DNA from: Leptospira kobayashii
GTDB taxonomy: Bacteria > Spirochaetota > Leptospiria > Leptospirales > Leptospiraceae
Length of the DNA: 64,000 nt
Assembly (NCBI RefSeq): GCF_003114835.2
Contig: NZ_AP025028.1
Span: forward strand, 2,756,001-2,820,000
Direction: 5' to 3'
Shown here: piece after piece, positions 17,504-27,200 of the stretch
Layout of the letters: each line of letters starts with the position of its first letter
Position numbering within the stretch: position 1 is the first letter of the stretch
Notes under the pieces: model-generated
Seen by the model: the letters and a program-made list of their open reading frames with translations, nothing else
Told to the model about the DNA's origin: nothing
Database searches by the model: none
Program-made: the position numbers and the translations under genes

Positions 17504-17546
17504 TTGTTAGCAGATAAAAAACAAAAACATTCTTAGTACATAAAAA

Positions 17547-17586
17547 ACCCGGGCGAATAAAATCGGAACCCGGGTCTTATTTTTTC
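17547..17586. terminator. Bidirectional intrinsic terminator
   Basis: ACCCGGG (17547-17553) pairs with CCCGGGT (17569-17575). A-run on the left (17542-17547) and T-rich run on the right serve the minus and plus strands respectively. It lies between the convergent MBOAT and lemA genes. Confidence 0.7.
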
Positions 17587-17597
17587 GTTTAACGAAA

Positions 17598-18188
17598 CTA
17601 GAATTGAACTTTAGGAGCGTTTTCCACCGCTTTCACATCTTCAACAGTGAATGTAGGTTTGCCTTCATAGCCGAATGCTTTTGCAGTTAGAACAGCAGGA
17701 AACTGACGAATATAAACATTATACTCTTTAGTTGCTTTGATAAAGCGGTTACGAGCAACTGTTACACGGTTTTCCGTACCTTCCAATTGCGCCATCAAAT
17801 CTCCGAATCGTTCACTTGATTTCAACTCAGGATAATTCTCCTGAACAACAAGCAATCGGGAAATAGCGGAGCCCAATTGTCCTTGAGCTTGATTGAATTT
17901 GGCAAATGCCTCAGGATCGTTAATCAATTCCGGTGTTGCTTGAATGGAACCTAATTTGGAACGGGCATCTGCAATACCTTGTATGATTTCTTTTTCTTGT
18001 TTTGCGAAACCTTTCACAGCCGCTTCCAAATTGGGAATTAGATCAGAACGTCTTTTGTATTGGTTGAGAACTTCAGCCCAAGCCGCAGTCACTTCTTCGT
18101 CCAATTCCTGGATTTTATTATAACCGCAGTTAGTAAGAAGGGATACAAAGAGAAGAACAATCGAAAATCGTCGAATCTGTTTAATCAT
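17598..18188 (-). CDS. lemA: LemA-family lipoprotein
   Basis: 196 residues, the usual LemA length. It begins with a lipoprotein signal (RFSIVLLFVSLLTNC, lipobox LTNC), then the conserved helical core YNKIQELDEEVTAAWAEV and YKRRSDLIPNLEAAVKGFAK, and the later ENRVTVARNRFIKATKEYN. LemA proteins form long helical bundles in the envelope; their role is not settled. LemA is commonly followed by a TPM-domain membrane protein, but none is here: downstream lies a terminator. ATG 18188 is separated from the namZ stop by 54 bp. Confidence 0.9.
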   Translation of the reverse strand: MIKQIRRFSIVLLFVSLLTNCGYNKIQELDEEVTAAWAEVLNQYKRRSDLIPNLEAAVKGFAKQEKEIIQGIADARSKLGSIQATPELINDPEAFAKFNQAQGQLGSAISRLLVVQENYPELKSSERFGDLMAQLEGTENRVTVARNRFIKATKEYNVYIRQFPAVLTAKAFGYEGKPTFTVEDVKAVENAPKVQF

Positions 18189-18242
18189 AGAATGTGTTTA
18201 CCTAATAGTTAGAGTAGGTGCAAGTGAAATTCGGAAAAAAAA

Positions 18243-19400
18243 TTAATATCGGAATCGTTTCGTAGCCAAAAACCAGTTTTTTTCCTCATTTTCCAAATAG
18301 GAAACCAATTCCGAATCGGGAATGCCCCCATCCAAATATTGGAGCAATTTGGTATCCCCGGCGAGGAGTTCAATCGCGGGTTTGTCGGAACGAAATTCAT
18401 ATACCCCTTTCAAATATTGAAATTCATCCGGAAAAAGTTCTTTCAGGTTTTTTAAAAAAAACAAAGTGAAATACAAAGAATGAAACTTTTTAGGATTTTC
18501 AATCAGTAGTTGATAACCTTCGCATATTTGATCTTTGAATTTATGAAATGTAGGCAAAAATCTAAGAGGCCTCAGTATAACAGTAGTTGTTTGGTGAGCT
18601 TTCAAACGTTTGTCCAACTCATCTTTCGCTTTTCCTTTCAAATAAGGAGCTCCGAAAGTTTCAAACGGCTTGGTGGTGCCTCTTCCTTCGGAAAGATTGG
18701 TTCCTTCCAAAAGGCATTGCCCGGGATACACATAACAAGTATTTTGTGTAGGTATGTTCGGTGAAGGAGGAACCCACAACAAAGTTTGATACGACTTTGG
18801 ATGATACACTCCGATCGGGATGCCTGCAATCTCCACTTTCAAATCAAACGTTTCGTTATAATAATTGAGAAGCCCGGCAGGACTTAATCCGTGCCTGTGC
18901 GGAACGGAACGAACTCCCACAAATGATTCGAACTCCGCCGCAAGGGGACTGCCCTCCACTTTGTCTCCGATTGGATTCGGAGAATCGACTACGATAAAAA
19001 GAGGGGCTTTGCCCGTTTCTTTTTTCAGTTTGGAAACACCTTCCAAAATATAATAGGCAGTAGTTAAAAAAGTATAATACCTGGAACCGACATCCCTGAT
19101 ATCAATGACGATGATGTCCAATCTTTGCAGTACATCACGCGGAGGAACAAGACTTTCTTCGTTGTCACCGTAAAGGTTTACTATATTGCAATCACCAAAC
19201 ATGTAACCAAGTTCGGAACCGCTTACCTGGTCTTGTAATTCCGCAAAAAGGCCGTGTTCCGGTAAAAACAAAGTATCGATTTTAATATCTTCGCCAAAAG
19301 AAATAAAATGATAATTTTTATTCCAACCGAACGCACTTTGGTTGGTTAGAATTCCCGCACTGCAACCTGAGAGTTTTTTAAGATTTTTTATAAACTTCAT
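18243..19400 (-). CDS. namZ: DUF1343 / NamZ-type exo-beta-N-acetylmuramidase
   Basis: 385 residues of the DUF1343 family (GH171), whose Bacillus member NamZ removes MurNAc from the non-reducing end of peptidoglycan fragments. Visible landmarks are GILTNQSAFG (residue ~16), LFLPEHGLFAELQDQ, IDIRDVGSRYYTFLTTAYY, VVDSPNPIG, SVPHRHGLSPAG and YPGQCLLEGTNLSEGRGTT. No signal peptide is visible, so it would act in the cytoplasm on recycled muropeptides or be exported otherwise. Its start overlaps the tyrA stop by four bases, so it rides at the end of the aromatic/segregation operon without an obvious metabolic link. Confidence 0.85.
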   Translation of the reverse strand: MKFIKNLKKLSGCSAGILTNQSAFGWNKNYHFISFGEDIKIDTLFLPEHGLFAELQDQVSGSELGYMFGDCNIVNLYGDNEESLVPPRDVLQRLDIIVIDIRDVGSRYYTFLTTAYYILEGVSKLKKETGKAPLFIVVDSPNPIGDKVEGSPLAAEFESFVGVRSVPHRHGLSPAGLLNYYNETFDLKVEIAGIPIGVYHPKSYQTLLWVPPSPNIPTQNTCYVYPGQCLLEGTNLSEGRGTTKPFETFGAPYLKGKAKDELDKRLKAHQTTTVILRPLRFLPTFHKFKDQICEGYQLLIENPKKFHSLYFTLFFLKNLKELFPDEFQYLKGVYEFRSDKPAIELLAGDTKLLQYLDGGIPDSELVSYLENEEKNWFLATKRFRY

Positions 19401-20296
19401 TTATTTTTTTGAATGATTTCTTTTGCTAAAATGGATTTTTCCCAAATAGCCTTGATCTTTTCCAAATCCAAACTACGGTTATCTGGATTAAAAATTTCGA
19501 TCACTTCTTCTAAAGCGGATTTATAATCACTCAGTGAATTGAAAACATAAGATCTGTTTTCTTCAAAGATAGACAACCACATCTCCGGATTTGAGCCTGC
19601 GATCCTTGACATATCACGAAAACCACCGCCTGTGATCGGTTTGGTGCTCTCTTCTATTTGTTTTTTCGCAACAGGGTTCGCAATTGCTGTGTTTACCAGT
19701 AAGGTCGATAGGATATGGGGAAGATGCGATAAATAAGATAATGTTTCATCATGTTCCTTTTCCCCCATCTCCAAAGTCCATGAACCGATGGTTTCCCAGA
19801 AGTTCCGAACCAAATCCACAGTTTCCCGTTTTGCTTTTTCCGGTTTGGTCACGATACACAATTTGTCCTGATAGAGATCTTCTTTTGCCGCTTCCGGCCC
19901 GGAATGTTCCGAACCGCACATAGGATGGGAAGAAATGTACTGATGAGCCGTATCAAAATGGGAATTCACTGCAGTGAGTATGGTTTCTTTTGTAGAGCCC
20001 AAATCAGTATAAACGGTCGTCCCGATTTTCGGAAGTTTCAGAATCGTTTCAATCACGGATTTGACGGGCGTGGAAAAAACGACAAAATCGAAGTCGGAGA
20101 ATGTTTTGGTTTGATAAAATTCAGATTCGGTTAAAACATCATGAGAAATATTTTTTTTTTGAATCGTTTTTTTTGAATTTTCGGAACGCACAACGCCCGT
20201 AACACGGGCATTCGGAAACTTTTTCTTAATAGCAAGAGAAAGAGAACCTCCCATCAAACCCATCCCGAAAATCAGGATGTTTTTCCAATCGTTCAT
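19397..20296 (-). CDS. tyrA: Prephenate dehydrogenase
   Basis: 299 residues. The NAD-binding loop is GMGLMGGSLSLAIKK (about residues 11-25), VVFSTPVKSV and DLGSTKETIL follow, and the conserved active-site segment HPMCGSEHSGPEAA is at about 140. It oxidatively decarboxylates prephenate to 4-hydroxyphenylpyruvate for tyrosine synthesis. There is no chorismate mutase or ACT domain fused, so feedback control by tyrosine is not evident here. It overlaps pheA upstream and namZ downstream by four bases each, indicating tight coupling of both prephenate branches. Confidence 0.92.
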   Translation of the reverse strand: MNDWKNILIFGMGLMGGSLSLAIKKKFPNARVTGVVRSENSKKTIQKKNISHDVLTESEFYQTKTFSDFDFVVFSTPVKSVIETILKLPKIGTTVYTDLGSTKETILTAVNSHFDTAHQYISSHPMCGSEHSGPEAAKEDLYQDKLCIVTKPEKAKRETVDLVRNFWETIGSWTLEMGEKEHDETLSYLSHLPHILSTLLVNTAIANPVAKKQIEESTKPITGGGFRDMSRIAGSNPEMWLSIFEENRSYVFNSLSDYKSALEEVIEIFNPDNRSLDLEKIKAIWEKSILAKEIIQKNK

Positions 20297-21381
20297 AAAT
20301 TCTGTTCCGCAAGCGGGTATGAGCCGAGAATTTTAAAGGAAGAACATTCTTTTTCCGTTTCTTTTAACAATTCTTTGATTTTCGGATCATCCTTATGACC
20401 TAGGAAGTCTATGAAAAAATTATACTCCCAGAGATTGCGTTTGAGCGGTCTGGATTCGATCTTTGACATGTTAATGGATCGTTCATGAAACTTTTGTAAG
20501 ATGGTATATAATGCACCGGTTCTATTCGGAACGGAAAAAACGAGTGAAGTTTTGTCTTTTTCGGTTTTTGGACATTCCGTTTTTCCTATCACCAGAAAAC
20601 GGGTAGTGTTCCCTGAAAAATCCTCGATTCCGTCATGGATCACTTGTAAGCCGTAAATCTCCGCAGCAATATTCGATGCGATGGCAGCTCCGTCTTTTTT
20701 TTCAGATACGATTTTTGCCGCCATAGCAGTGGAAGAAGTTTCGATGATTTCCGCATGAGAGAGGTTAGCTGAAATCCAATTTCGACATTGTTCGTTTCCA
20801 ATTCGAATTCCGTAGATTTTTTTGATCTTTGTCAGATCGGTTTCGAAACCCAAAAGGGAAAAACGAATTCTTTGATATAACTCGGAGTAAATGGTAACAT
20901 CCGAATCCAAAAGCATATCCAGAGTGGAACTCACCTGGCCTTCGGTGGAATTTTCAACAGGCACCACTCCGTAATCGATTTTGCCGGACGCGGTGGAACG
21001 AAATACATCGGGAATCGTAGGCATTCCCACGCTGGTAAGCGTGGTTCCGAATTTGGATCGCAATGCTTCATGGGAAAAAGAACCCTCCGGTCCCAAATAA
21101 CCGATCTCTAACGGATGTTCCAAAGCAATCGTTCCCGACATGATCTCACGGTATATTGCGCGGATTACGGATGCAGGAAGAGGTCCCTTGGATTTGCCCG
21201 AAACTTTTTCGTATACATCTCTTTCCCGATCGGGTCTGTAAATAGGATCACTTGAATTTCTTTTGATGCGTCCGATCTCGGAAGCAAACTCCGCTCGTTT
21301 TTGGATGAGGTCGATGATGTTTTCATCCAAAGAATCGATTTGAATTCTAAGTTTTTTTAAATCTTCTTCCGTGGAACTCAT
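20293..21381 (-). CDS. pheA: Bifunctional chorismate mutase / prephenate dehydratase (P-protein)
   Basis: 362 residues, the usual P-protein size. Residues 1-90 form an AroQ chorismate mutase (LRIQIDSLDENIIDLIQKRA, IYREIMSGTIALE). The dehydratase domain starts at YLGPEGSFSHEA and includes the catalytic TTRF motif (SGNTTRFLVIG, about residue 270). A C-terminal ACT domain has GALYTILQKF and SKIESRPLKR, the phenylalanine-binding motifs, so feedback inhibition by Phe is expected. It converts chorismate to phenylpyruvate. ATG 21381 overlaps the scpB stop by four bases. Confidence 0.93.
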   Translation of the reverse strand: MSSTEEDLKKLRIQIDSLDENIIDLIQKRAEFASEIGRIKRNSSDPIYRPDRERDVYEKVSGKSKGPLPASVIRAIYREIMSGTIALEHPLEIGYLGPEGSFSHEALRSKFGTTLTSVGMPTIPDVFRSTASGKIDYGVVPVENSTEGQVSSTLDMLLDSDVTIYSELYQRIRFSLLGFETDLTKIKKIYGIRIGNEQCRNWISANLSHAEIIETSSTAMAAKIVSEKKDGAAIASNIAAEIYGLQVIHDGIEDFSGNTTRFLVIGKTECPKTEKDKTSLVFSVPNRTGALYTILQKFHERSINMSKIESRPLKRNLWEYNFFIDFLGHKDDPKIKELLKETEKECSSFKILGSYPLAEQNL

Positions 21382-22076
21382 AGTGATTTATCCTCTAAAA
21401 CTTCGGAAGGATCGGAAACAGATTCAGCAAGCGGAGCTTCAAGTTCATCATGAACCTGCAACTCTTCCGGCAATAACTTCGTATCAAAGTCAGGATTCAA
21501 TTCGTCTCCGTCTTCGGTAATGGAAATCGTTTCCGGATTGAAATCTTCGAATTTTAATTCTTTCACTTCCACAGGGGTAGGTAGATCTGCAAGTTTGCTA
21601 AGCCCGAAATGTAATAAAAAATCGTTCGTAGTACCGTATAAAGTCGGTCTACCTGGAACTTCTTTTTGTCCAACTGCTTTGACAAGTTTTTTGGAAATGA
21701 GACTTGCCACCATGGCACGGGAAGATACTCCCCTAATCTCATCTAACTCGGTTAATGTGATCGGTTGCTTATAAGCAACGATAGCCAAAGTATCTAGAGT
21801 TCCCCTGGATAAGGTCTCGCGTTTTTTATCTTTAAAAATATTGGATAAGGCATCGGAATATAATTGGTTGGTGATGAATTGATAACCGCCGGCGATTTCA
21901 CGTAATAAAAATCCGCCCTCTTTTTCCTGATAGTCCAGGATCAATTCATCCAATAACTCACGGGCCTCTGTTTTTTCTATCCCGGAGGACTTAGCAAGTG
22001 AGGAAAGTTTGATCGGTTCGGAGGACAAAAAGAGAAGAGCCTCAAGCAGGCCTTTGATGTATTTACGATCTTCCAA
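21378..22076 (-). CDS. scpB: Segregation and condensation protein B
   Basis: 232 residues. The two winged-helix domains of ScpB are visible: KYIKGLLEALLFLSSEPIKL at the start and, in the second, LDTLAIVAYKQPITLTELDE plus IRGVSSRAMVASLISKKLV and GRPTLYGTTNDFLLHFGL. A ~55-residue acidic tail follows. ScpB dimers bind the ScpA kleisin in the SMC complex that organises and segregates the chromosome. It lies directly behind scpA (3-bp gap) and overlaps pheA by four bases. Confidence 0.93.
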   Translation of the reverse strand: MEDRKYIKGLLEALLFLSSEPIKLSSLAKSSGIEKTEARELLDELILDYQEKEGGFLLREIAGGYQFITNQLYSDALSNIFKDKKRETLSRGTLDTLAIVAYKQPITLTELDEIRGVSSRAMVASLISKKLVKAVGQKEVPGRPTLYGTTNDFLLHFGLSKLADLPTPVEVKELKFEDFNPETISITEDGDELNPDFDTKLLPEELQVHDELEAPLAESVSDPSEVLEDKSL

Positions 22077-22079
22077 GAC

Positions 22080-22826
22080 TTAAGCAACCCGAATGATTTT
22101 AATTTCGCCGAATACTTTATGTTGCACAACCTTACAAATCCGAATCTTTACTGTTTCGAGCACAGCTAAAAACCCTGCTACGACTTCTTTTTTGTCCGGT
22201 GAAGTAGATGAAAAAATATCGGCAAAATGAATTTCACCTTTTTCATCTAACAATCGTTGTAGGTATTCCATTTTATCTTCTACTGAAAATTGGCCGTGAC
22301 CTTCGAACAAAGGAGCTTCTTCTTCATTGGAAGATTCTTTTTCCAAAATGGAATTGAATGCGGAAATCAAATCGACAAGACTGACATCCAACCAAGAATC
22401 TTCTTCTTCCAAAACCTGGTTGGTTTCACGAGTAAACATACCAGCCGTTAAACGATCTAATTCGGCGAGTTTTCTCCCTGCGATTTGGAATTTTTTATGT
22501 TCTAGTAGCTTATCTACCAATTCTTTCGGGAGAGGAGGATCATAATCCTCTTCTTCAAAACCAGGGTCGGGCAAGAGTGCTTTGGATTTCAGATACACTA
22601 AATGAGCCGCCATTACGGCAAACTCGGAAGAAAGTTCAATCGAAAGAGATTGGCTAGTTCTTAAAAATTGAATGAAGTCCGAAGTGATGCGAGAGAGAGA
22701 AATCTCAAAAATATCAACCTTATAACTATCAATTAAAGTCCAAAGAACGTTGATCGGCCCTTCGGTCAATCCTCCGTCCTGGTTATTCCAACGGACTACA
22801 AATGATTGTTCCTGGTCTTTGGTCAC
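22080..22826 (-). CDS. scpA: Segregation and condensation protein A (kleisin)
   Basis: 248 residues with the kleisin layout: the N-terminal helical domain (GPINVLWTLIDSYKVDIFEI, LSSEFAVMAAHLVYLKSKALLP), an acidic middle, and the C-terminal winged helix (EIHFADIFSS, VAGFLAVLETVKIRI). It bridges SMC heads and binds ScpB. The start is GTG 22826, five bases after the cheY stop; there is no good Shine-Dalgarno, so translation probably depends on coupling to cheY. That places chromosome segregation directly behind the chemotaxis genes. Confidence 0.92.
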   Translation of the reverse strand: MTKDQEQSFVVRWNNQDGGLTEGPINVLWTLIDSYKVDIFEISLSRITSDFIQFLRTSQSLSIELSSEFAVMAAHLVYLKSKALLPDPGFEEEDYDPPLPKELVDKLLEHKKFQIAGRKLAELDRLTAGMFTRETNQVLEEEDSWLDVSLVDLISAFNSILEKESSNEEEAPLFEGHGQFSVEDKMEYLQRLLDEKGEIHFADIFSSTSPDKKEVVAGFLAVLETVKIRICKVVQHKVFGEIKIIRVA

Positions 22827-22831
22827 CGAAA

Positions 22832-23194
22832 CTAAATACCTAATGCTTTTGCGGCAGCCTGTTGCAATCTTTCCGGAGGAAAAGGTTTCACTACGAAATC
22901 TTTTACACCCATCTTGATCGCTTTCGCCAAAAGGTCTTCCTGACCTAGAGCGGTTACCATAATGATCTTTGCTGCAGCATCGAATTTAATGATCTCTTTA
23001 GTAGCTTCGATTCCGTCTTTTTCACGCATAGTGATATCCATCGTTACCAAATCAGGCTTCAAACTTTTATACTGTTCAACCGCAATATTGCCGTTTTCAG
23101 CTTCACCAACGATCTCGTGTCCCGCGCCAACCAATGCGTCTTTAACAAGTGTTCGCATAAATTTCGCATCGTCTACTACTAGTATTCTTGCCAT
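22832..23194 (-). CDS. cheY: CheY-type response regulator
   Basis: A 120-residue single receiver domain. The acidic pocket is VVDDAKFMR, the phospho-acceptor is Asp in LVTMDITMREKDG (~residue 52), the switch Thr/Ser region is MVTALG and the conserved Lys is in FVVKPFPPE. The usual MPxMDG after the acceptor is MREKDG here. It should carry the signal from CheA to the flagellar switch. The start is two bases from the cheB stop. Leptospira genomes usually carry several CheY genes, so which motor function it has is not determined. Confidence 0.9.
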   Translation of the reverse strand: MARILVVDDAKFMRTLVKDALVGAGHEIVGEAENGNIAVEQYKSLKPDLVTMDITMREKDGIEATKEIIKFDAAAKIIMVTALGQEDLLAKAIKMGVKDFVVKPFPPERLQQAAAKALGI

Positions 23195-23195
23195 C

Positions 23196-24272
23196 TCAAT
23201 TCCCTCTCGTTTTGAGTATTTCTATCATTTTTGGAATAATATCTTCCAAAGGTAAAACTAAATCAATTCCTCCGAGCTCAACTGCAACTCGGTTCATTCC
23301 ATATACAACGGAAGAAGCCTCATCTTGTGCAAGAGTGACTCCTCCTTGGTTATGAATATTGGTAATGGATTGAGAACCGTCTCTCCCCATACCAGTCATT
23401 ATAACAGACAATAGGTGGTTCCCGCCGTAAACTTCCGACATGGAATTAAACAAAACTTCTATGGAAGGTCTATGTCCATTTACAGTTGTGGTTTGTTCTA
23501 GCTCGATTACTTTGGAACCATTTTTCGAGACTACCTTCATTTGGTAATCTCCCGGAGCAATGTAAGCTTTTCCCGGCTCTACAATATCTCCGTTTTCCGC
23601 TTCTTTTACGCTTATTTTACTCAATGAATTCAGGCGTTCCGCAAATGCTTTAGTGAACCCGGGAGGCATATGTTGAACTACCAAAATAGGCTTCGAAAAG
23701 TCCGCTGGGATCGCACTGAAAAGAGTCTGAAGTGCCTTAGGTCCTCCAGTAGAAGTCCCTATTCCGATAGCCTGGACTGAGACTGGTTTTTGAAAACTTT
23801 TATTTATCTGAGTTGGTGAAGAAGGTCTGGCGATTTTGTCGGGAGTTTTTGCAAGCGGGACACTGAGCTTGGAGTCCAGGTAACCCTTTATCTTTCCTGC
23901 AAGCACCTCCGCAATTTCTTCCGGAGAAAATTGATTTCCACTAGAAGGCTTAGGAACAAAATCAATCGCACCAAGTTCCAAAGCACGAAAAGTAGCATCC
24001 GCTCCGTGTTGGGTCAAAACGGAAAGCATGATCACTGCCGTAGGAAGCCTTTTCTTTTTGATCTCTGCCAGCGCGGAAAGACCATCCATAATCGGCATTT
24101 CAATATCTAAGATGATAAAATCGGGACGCAGCTTTTCCGCGAGCTCCACACAATCGACACCGGTTTTTCCAGTTGCGATAATTTGAAACCCTTCCTTCTT
24201 TTCGAGAACATCACTTAAGATATTCCTCACAAGCATGGAATCATCAACGATTACAATTTTAGGAGAGCTCAT
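23196..24272 (-). CDS. cheB: CheB protein-glutamate methylesterase
   Basis: 358 residues. The receiver domain (1-125) has VDDSMLVRN and the acceptor Asp in IILDIEMPIMDG; the catalytic domain (about 165-358) has the esterase triad: Ser in IGTSTGGPKALQ, His in VVQHMPPGFTKAFAERL and Asp in MTGMGRDGSQS. It demethylates chemoreceptors on phosphorylation by CheA. The ATG at 24272 shares a base with the cheA stop. No cheR methyltransferase lies in this cluster, so that gene must be elsewhere. Confidence 0.93.
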   Translation of the reverse strand: MSSPKIVIVDDSMLVRNILSDVLEKKEGFQIIATGKTGVDCVELAEKLRPDFIILDIEMPIMDGLSALAEIKKKRLPTAVIMLSVLTQHGADATFRALELGAIDFVPKPSSGNQFSPEEIAEVLAGKIKGYLDSKLSVPLAKTPDKIARPSSPTQINKSFQKPVSVQAIGIGTSTGGPKALQTLFSAIPADFSKPILVVQHMPPGFTKAFAERLNSLSKISVKEAENGDIVEPGKAYIAPGDYQMKVVSKNGSKVIELEQTTTVNGHRPSIEVLFNSMSEVYGGNHLLSVIMTGMGRDGSQSITNIHNQGGVTLAQDEASSVVYGMNRVAVELGGIDLVLPLEDIIPKMIEILKTRGN

Positions 24273-27200
24273 TAGGATTTCTGGATCAACTCAACCAACT
24301 CATCAAAGTCAGGAAGAAAGACTAAAACACCCAAGAGATTACTTCCTTGATGATTGAATTCAGTGTGCATGGATAAGAACTTGGTTCTTTCCGGTTTAAC
24401 AATATCAATTACATCCAAAAAACTTCCTGTAATCATTTCGGGAACGGAAGGTAAAATTTCCTTTTTCATTTTGTTTGATAATGAATTCATCACACTCGAA
24501 CAAACGATATTTGATATTTCAGATAATACGGAAACCATATCTTCGGACAATACTTTGGAGCTTTCCGAGGAGTAACGAGCTTCCGCCGATCCGAGTAGTT
24601 CCTTGGCAATCTCCACTCCGTTTTCTTCGGAAAACATCATCAAAAGATTTCCGTTCAGGTCTCCGGTCATACGGATTTTAACACCGAAAAAATCGTCATG
24701 GGAAAAACGAAATTCGCGGGCAAGTCCCTCTCGATCGGTAAGAATGATTTCGGGGATGAACAACTCGACTTCCTTGCCGACCAGTTGGGAAAGAACCACA
24801 CCGGCATTCATCATCCCGGTATTCACAATGTTTTCCAGTTTCTTAATATCTTTCGTCGACATGAGTTGGGATATATCTCTGGAATTGGTAGTGACTTGTT
24901 GAAGTCTGGCTTCCTTTTGTTCTACAAATCCTTTTATGATTTGCGCAGCCTGGTCTCTTTCTTTGGAAGTAGTAGCATCTAACCTTGCTTTATCGGCAAG
25001 TCGATGTACTTCTTCTTCCTGGTGAGGATCAATCACCAATTCGGAAGTCGGTGTTTCCGTAACAGCGGTGATAGTTGATCCGTTTCCGTTCGTATAAGTT
25101 TGAGATTCGGAAGTTGTGACTTTTTTGTTTACTGTAACTTCTTCCGCAAAGATTTCTTCTTTGGGAACGATCACATGTTTTTCACGGGATCTGTCTTTTT
25201 TCAGCCTTGTTTTTTCTTTGGAACGCATTTCCATAAGTTTCGCATTGTACGCGTTAGTGGAAAGTTTGGATTTGAATACAAGATCCGAATCGCTCATTTC
25301 CAAAGACCGGATGGAAGAAGAACGTTTCATCATTTCTCCCACGACACTTGAAGAGTTTTCTTCCCTGTTGATTTTCTCCGCTGCAATTTCGACAAGACCG
25401 GGAATATCCAATACAAGTATAATGGTTCCGTCTCCCATAATGGTAGCACCGGTTAACCCTTGTACATCTTTGTAATTTTTACCAAGAGATTTGATTACAG
25501 TTTCATGTTTGCCGATCAAATCATCCACGATAAATCCGAGTTTTCTCGTTTTATAATTTACGATGACAACCGGAACTTCCGTTAATTCGTTTCTATCCGC
25601 AAGCCCGAGGATTCGGTTCAGACGGTATATCGGCAATACTTCCCCGCGAAGGTTGATGATCTCATGGCCTTCCAAAGTTGTAATTTGATCCACGTTCACT
25701 TTGATTGTTTCGGAAACTTCCGAAAGAGGGAATGCGTAAACTTCTTCTTCCATTGTGACAAGGATAGAAGGAATGATGGCAAGTGCTTGAGGGAAAGAAA
25801 GGGTAAAAGCGGAGCCTTTGCCTTCTTCGGAATGGATCAGGATTTTTCCTTTAAACTCTTCAATGAGTTTATTCACTACATTCATTCCCACACCACGGCC
25901 GGAAATATCGGACACTTTGTCCGCAGTGGAAAAACCCGGCGCGAAAATAAACTGATAGATTTCGGATTCAGTAAGGTTACCAGCGTCGGACTCGGAGACA
26001 AGACCTCTTTCGATTGCCTTCTTAAGAATTTTTTCCTTATTCAAACCTTTTCCATCATCTCTGATCTCCACAAGAATATTGGAACCGCCTTGGTAAGCGT
26101 TGAGTTCCACAATTCCTTCTTCCGGTTTGCCCGCAGCTTTTCTGTCCTTAGGATTTTCAATTCCATGATCTACAGAGTTACGGATGAGATGGATGAGAGG
26201 TTCCCCGATGGCATCGATTACTTTTTTATCAAGCTCGGTGTTTTCACCTCGCAAAACAAGGTTTACCTGTTTGCCGGTTTCCAAGGAAAGATCACGAACC
26301 AATCTCGTGAAACGATTGAATACGGATCCGATCGGAACCATACGGATATTCATAATTCCGGTTTGGAGGTCTTTGGAAATCCGATTGATTTGATCGATTT
26401 TACCTTTCAGTTCGTTGAATAAAGAATCTTCACCGAATTGAGTTACAAGATCATCATAGATTTTTTGAAAGCCGGAGTTGGTGATTACCAATTCTCCGAC
26501 ATTATTCATCAACTGGTCCAGTTTGTCCGAAGACACTTTGATCGTGCGCATGATCACTTTGGAGTCGGAAACCGCCTTTTCAAAGTTATTTGCCGGACCG
26601 GACTGACCATTCCCGTTTGTCTCGAGTTTCGATTCCGAGGGTGAAATTTTTTCTTCTACAGTCACAGGCAATGCCTCCATTTCAGAAACTGGGGGAGTGA
26701 TCGCTACCACGGATAAAACCTCAACCATATCAATATTACAAAGAGCGTATAATTCATCTTTTGATTGTTTGGTAACGGTGACGAAACTCAAAGAAAGTCC
26801 GCCTTCTCCCCGATCCAATGCTTCTTCTTCGGGAGTGGAAATAATCACCGTGCCTGCTTGTTTCACAGCCTGAAGAATCAGTAACAGCCGTAAGTTCTGC
26901 ATCGGAGTATCAGCTTTTAATTGTAAGCTCACTTGATAGATAAAAGAACCGGGAGATTCACTCAAAATACCTTTGATATCACTCCAGTCTTCATCGCTTA
27001 AATCCAAGTTTTCCACCACCGGAGCGGATGCCTGTGGTTTTGGACTTGCGACTTCGGGCTTTTTTTCAGGCGCGGGTGCGTCTCCTTTCGGAGAATGGTC
27101 GTTTTCATAATCCATTAATTTTTGGATCATGGAAGTGAAAGGAGTTTCCACTTTCACTCCGTGAGCAACGCTTTCGATCACGTGTTTGATCAGATCAAAA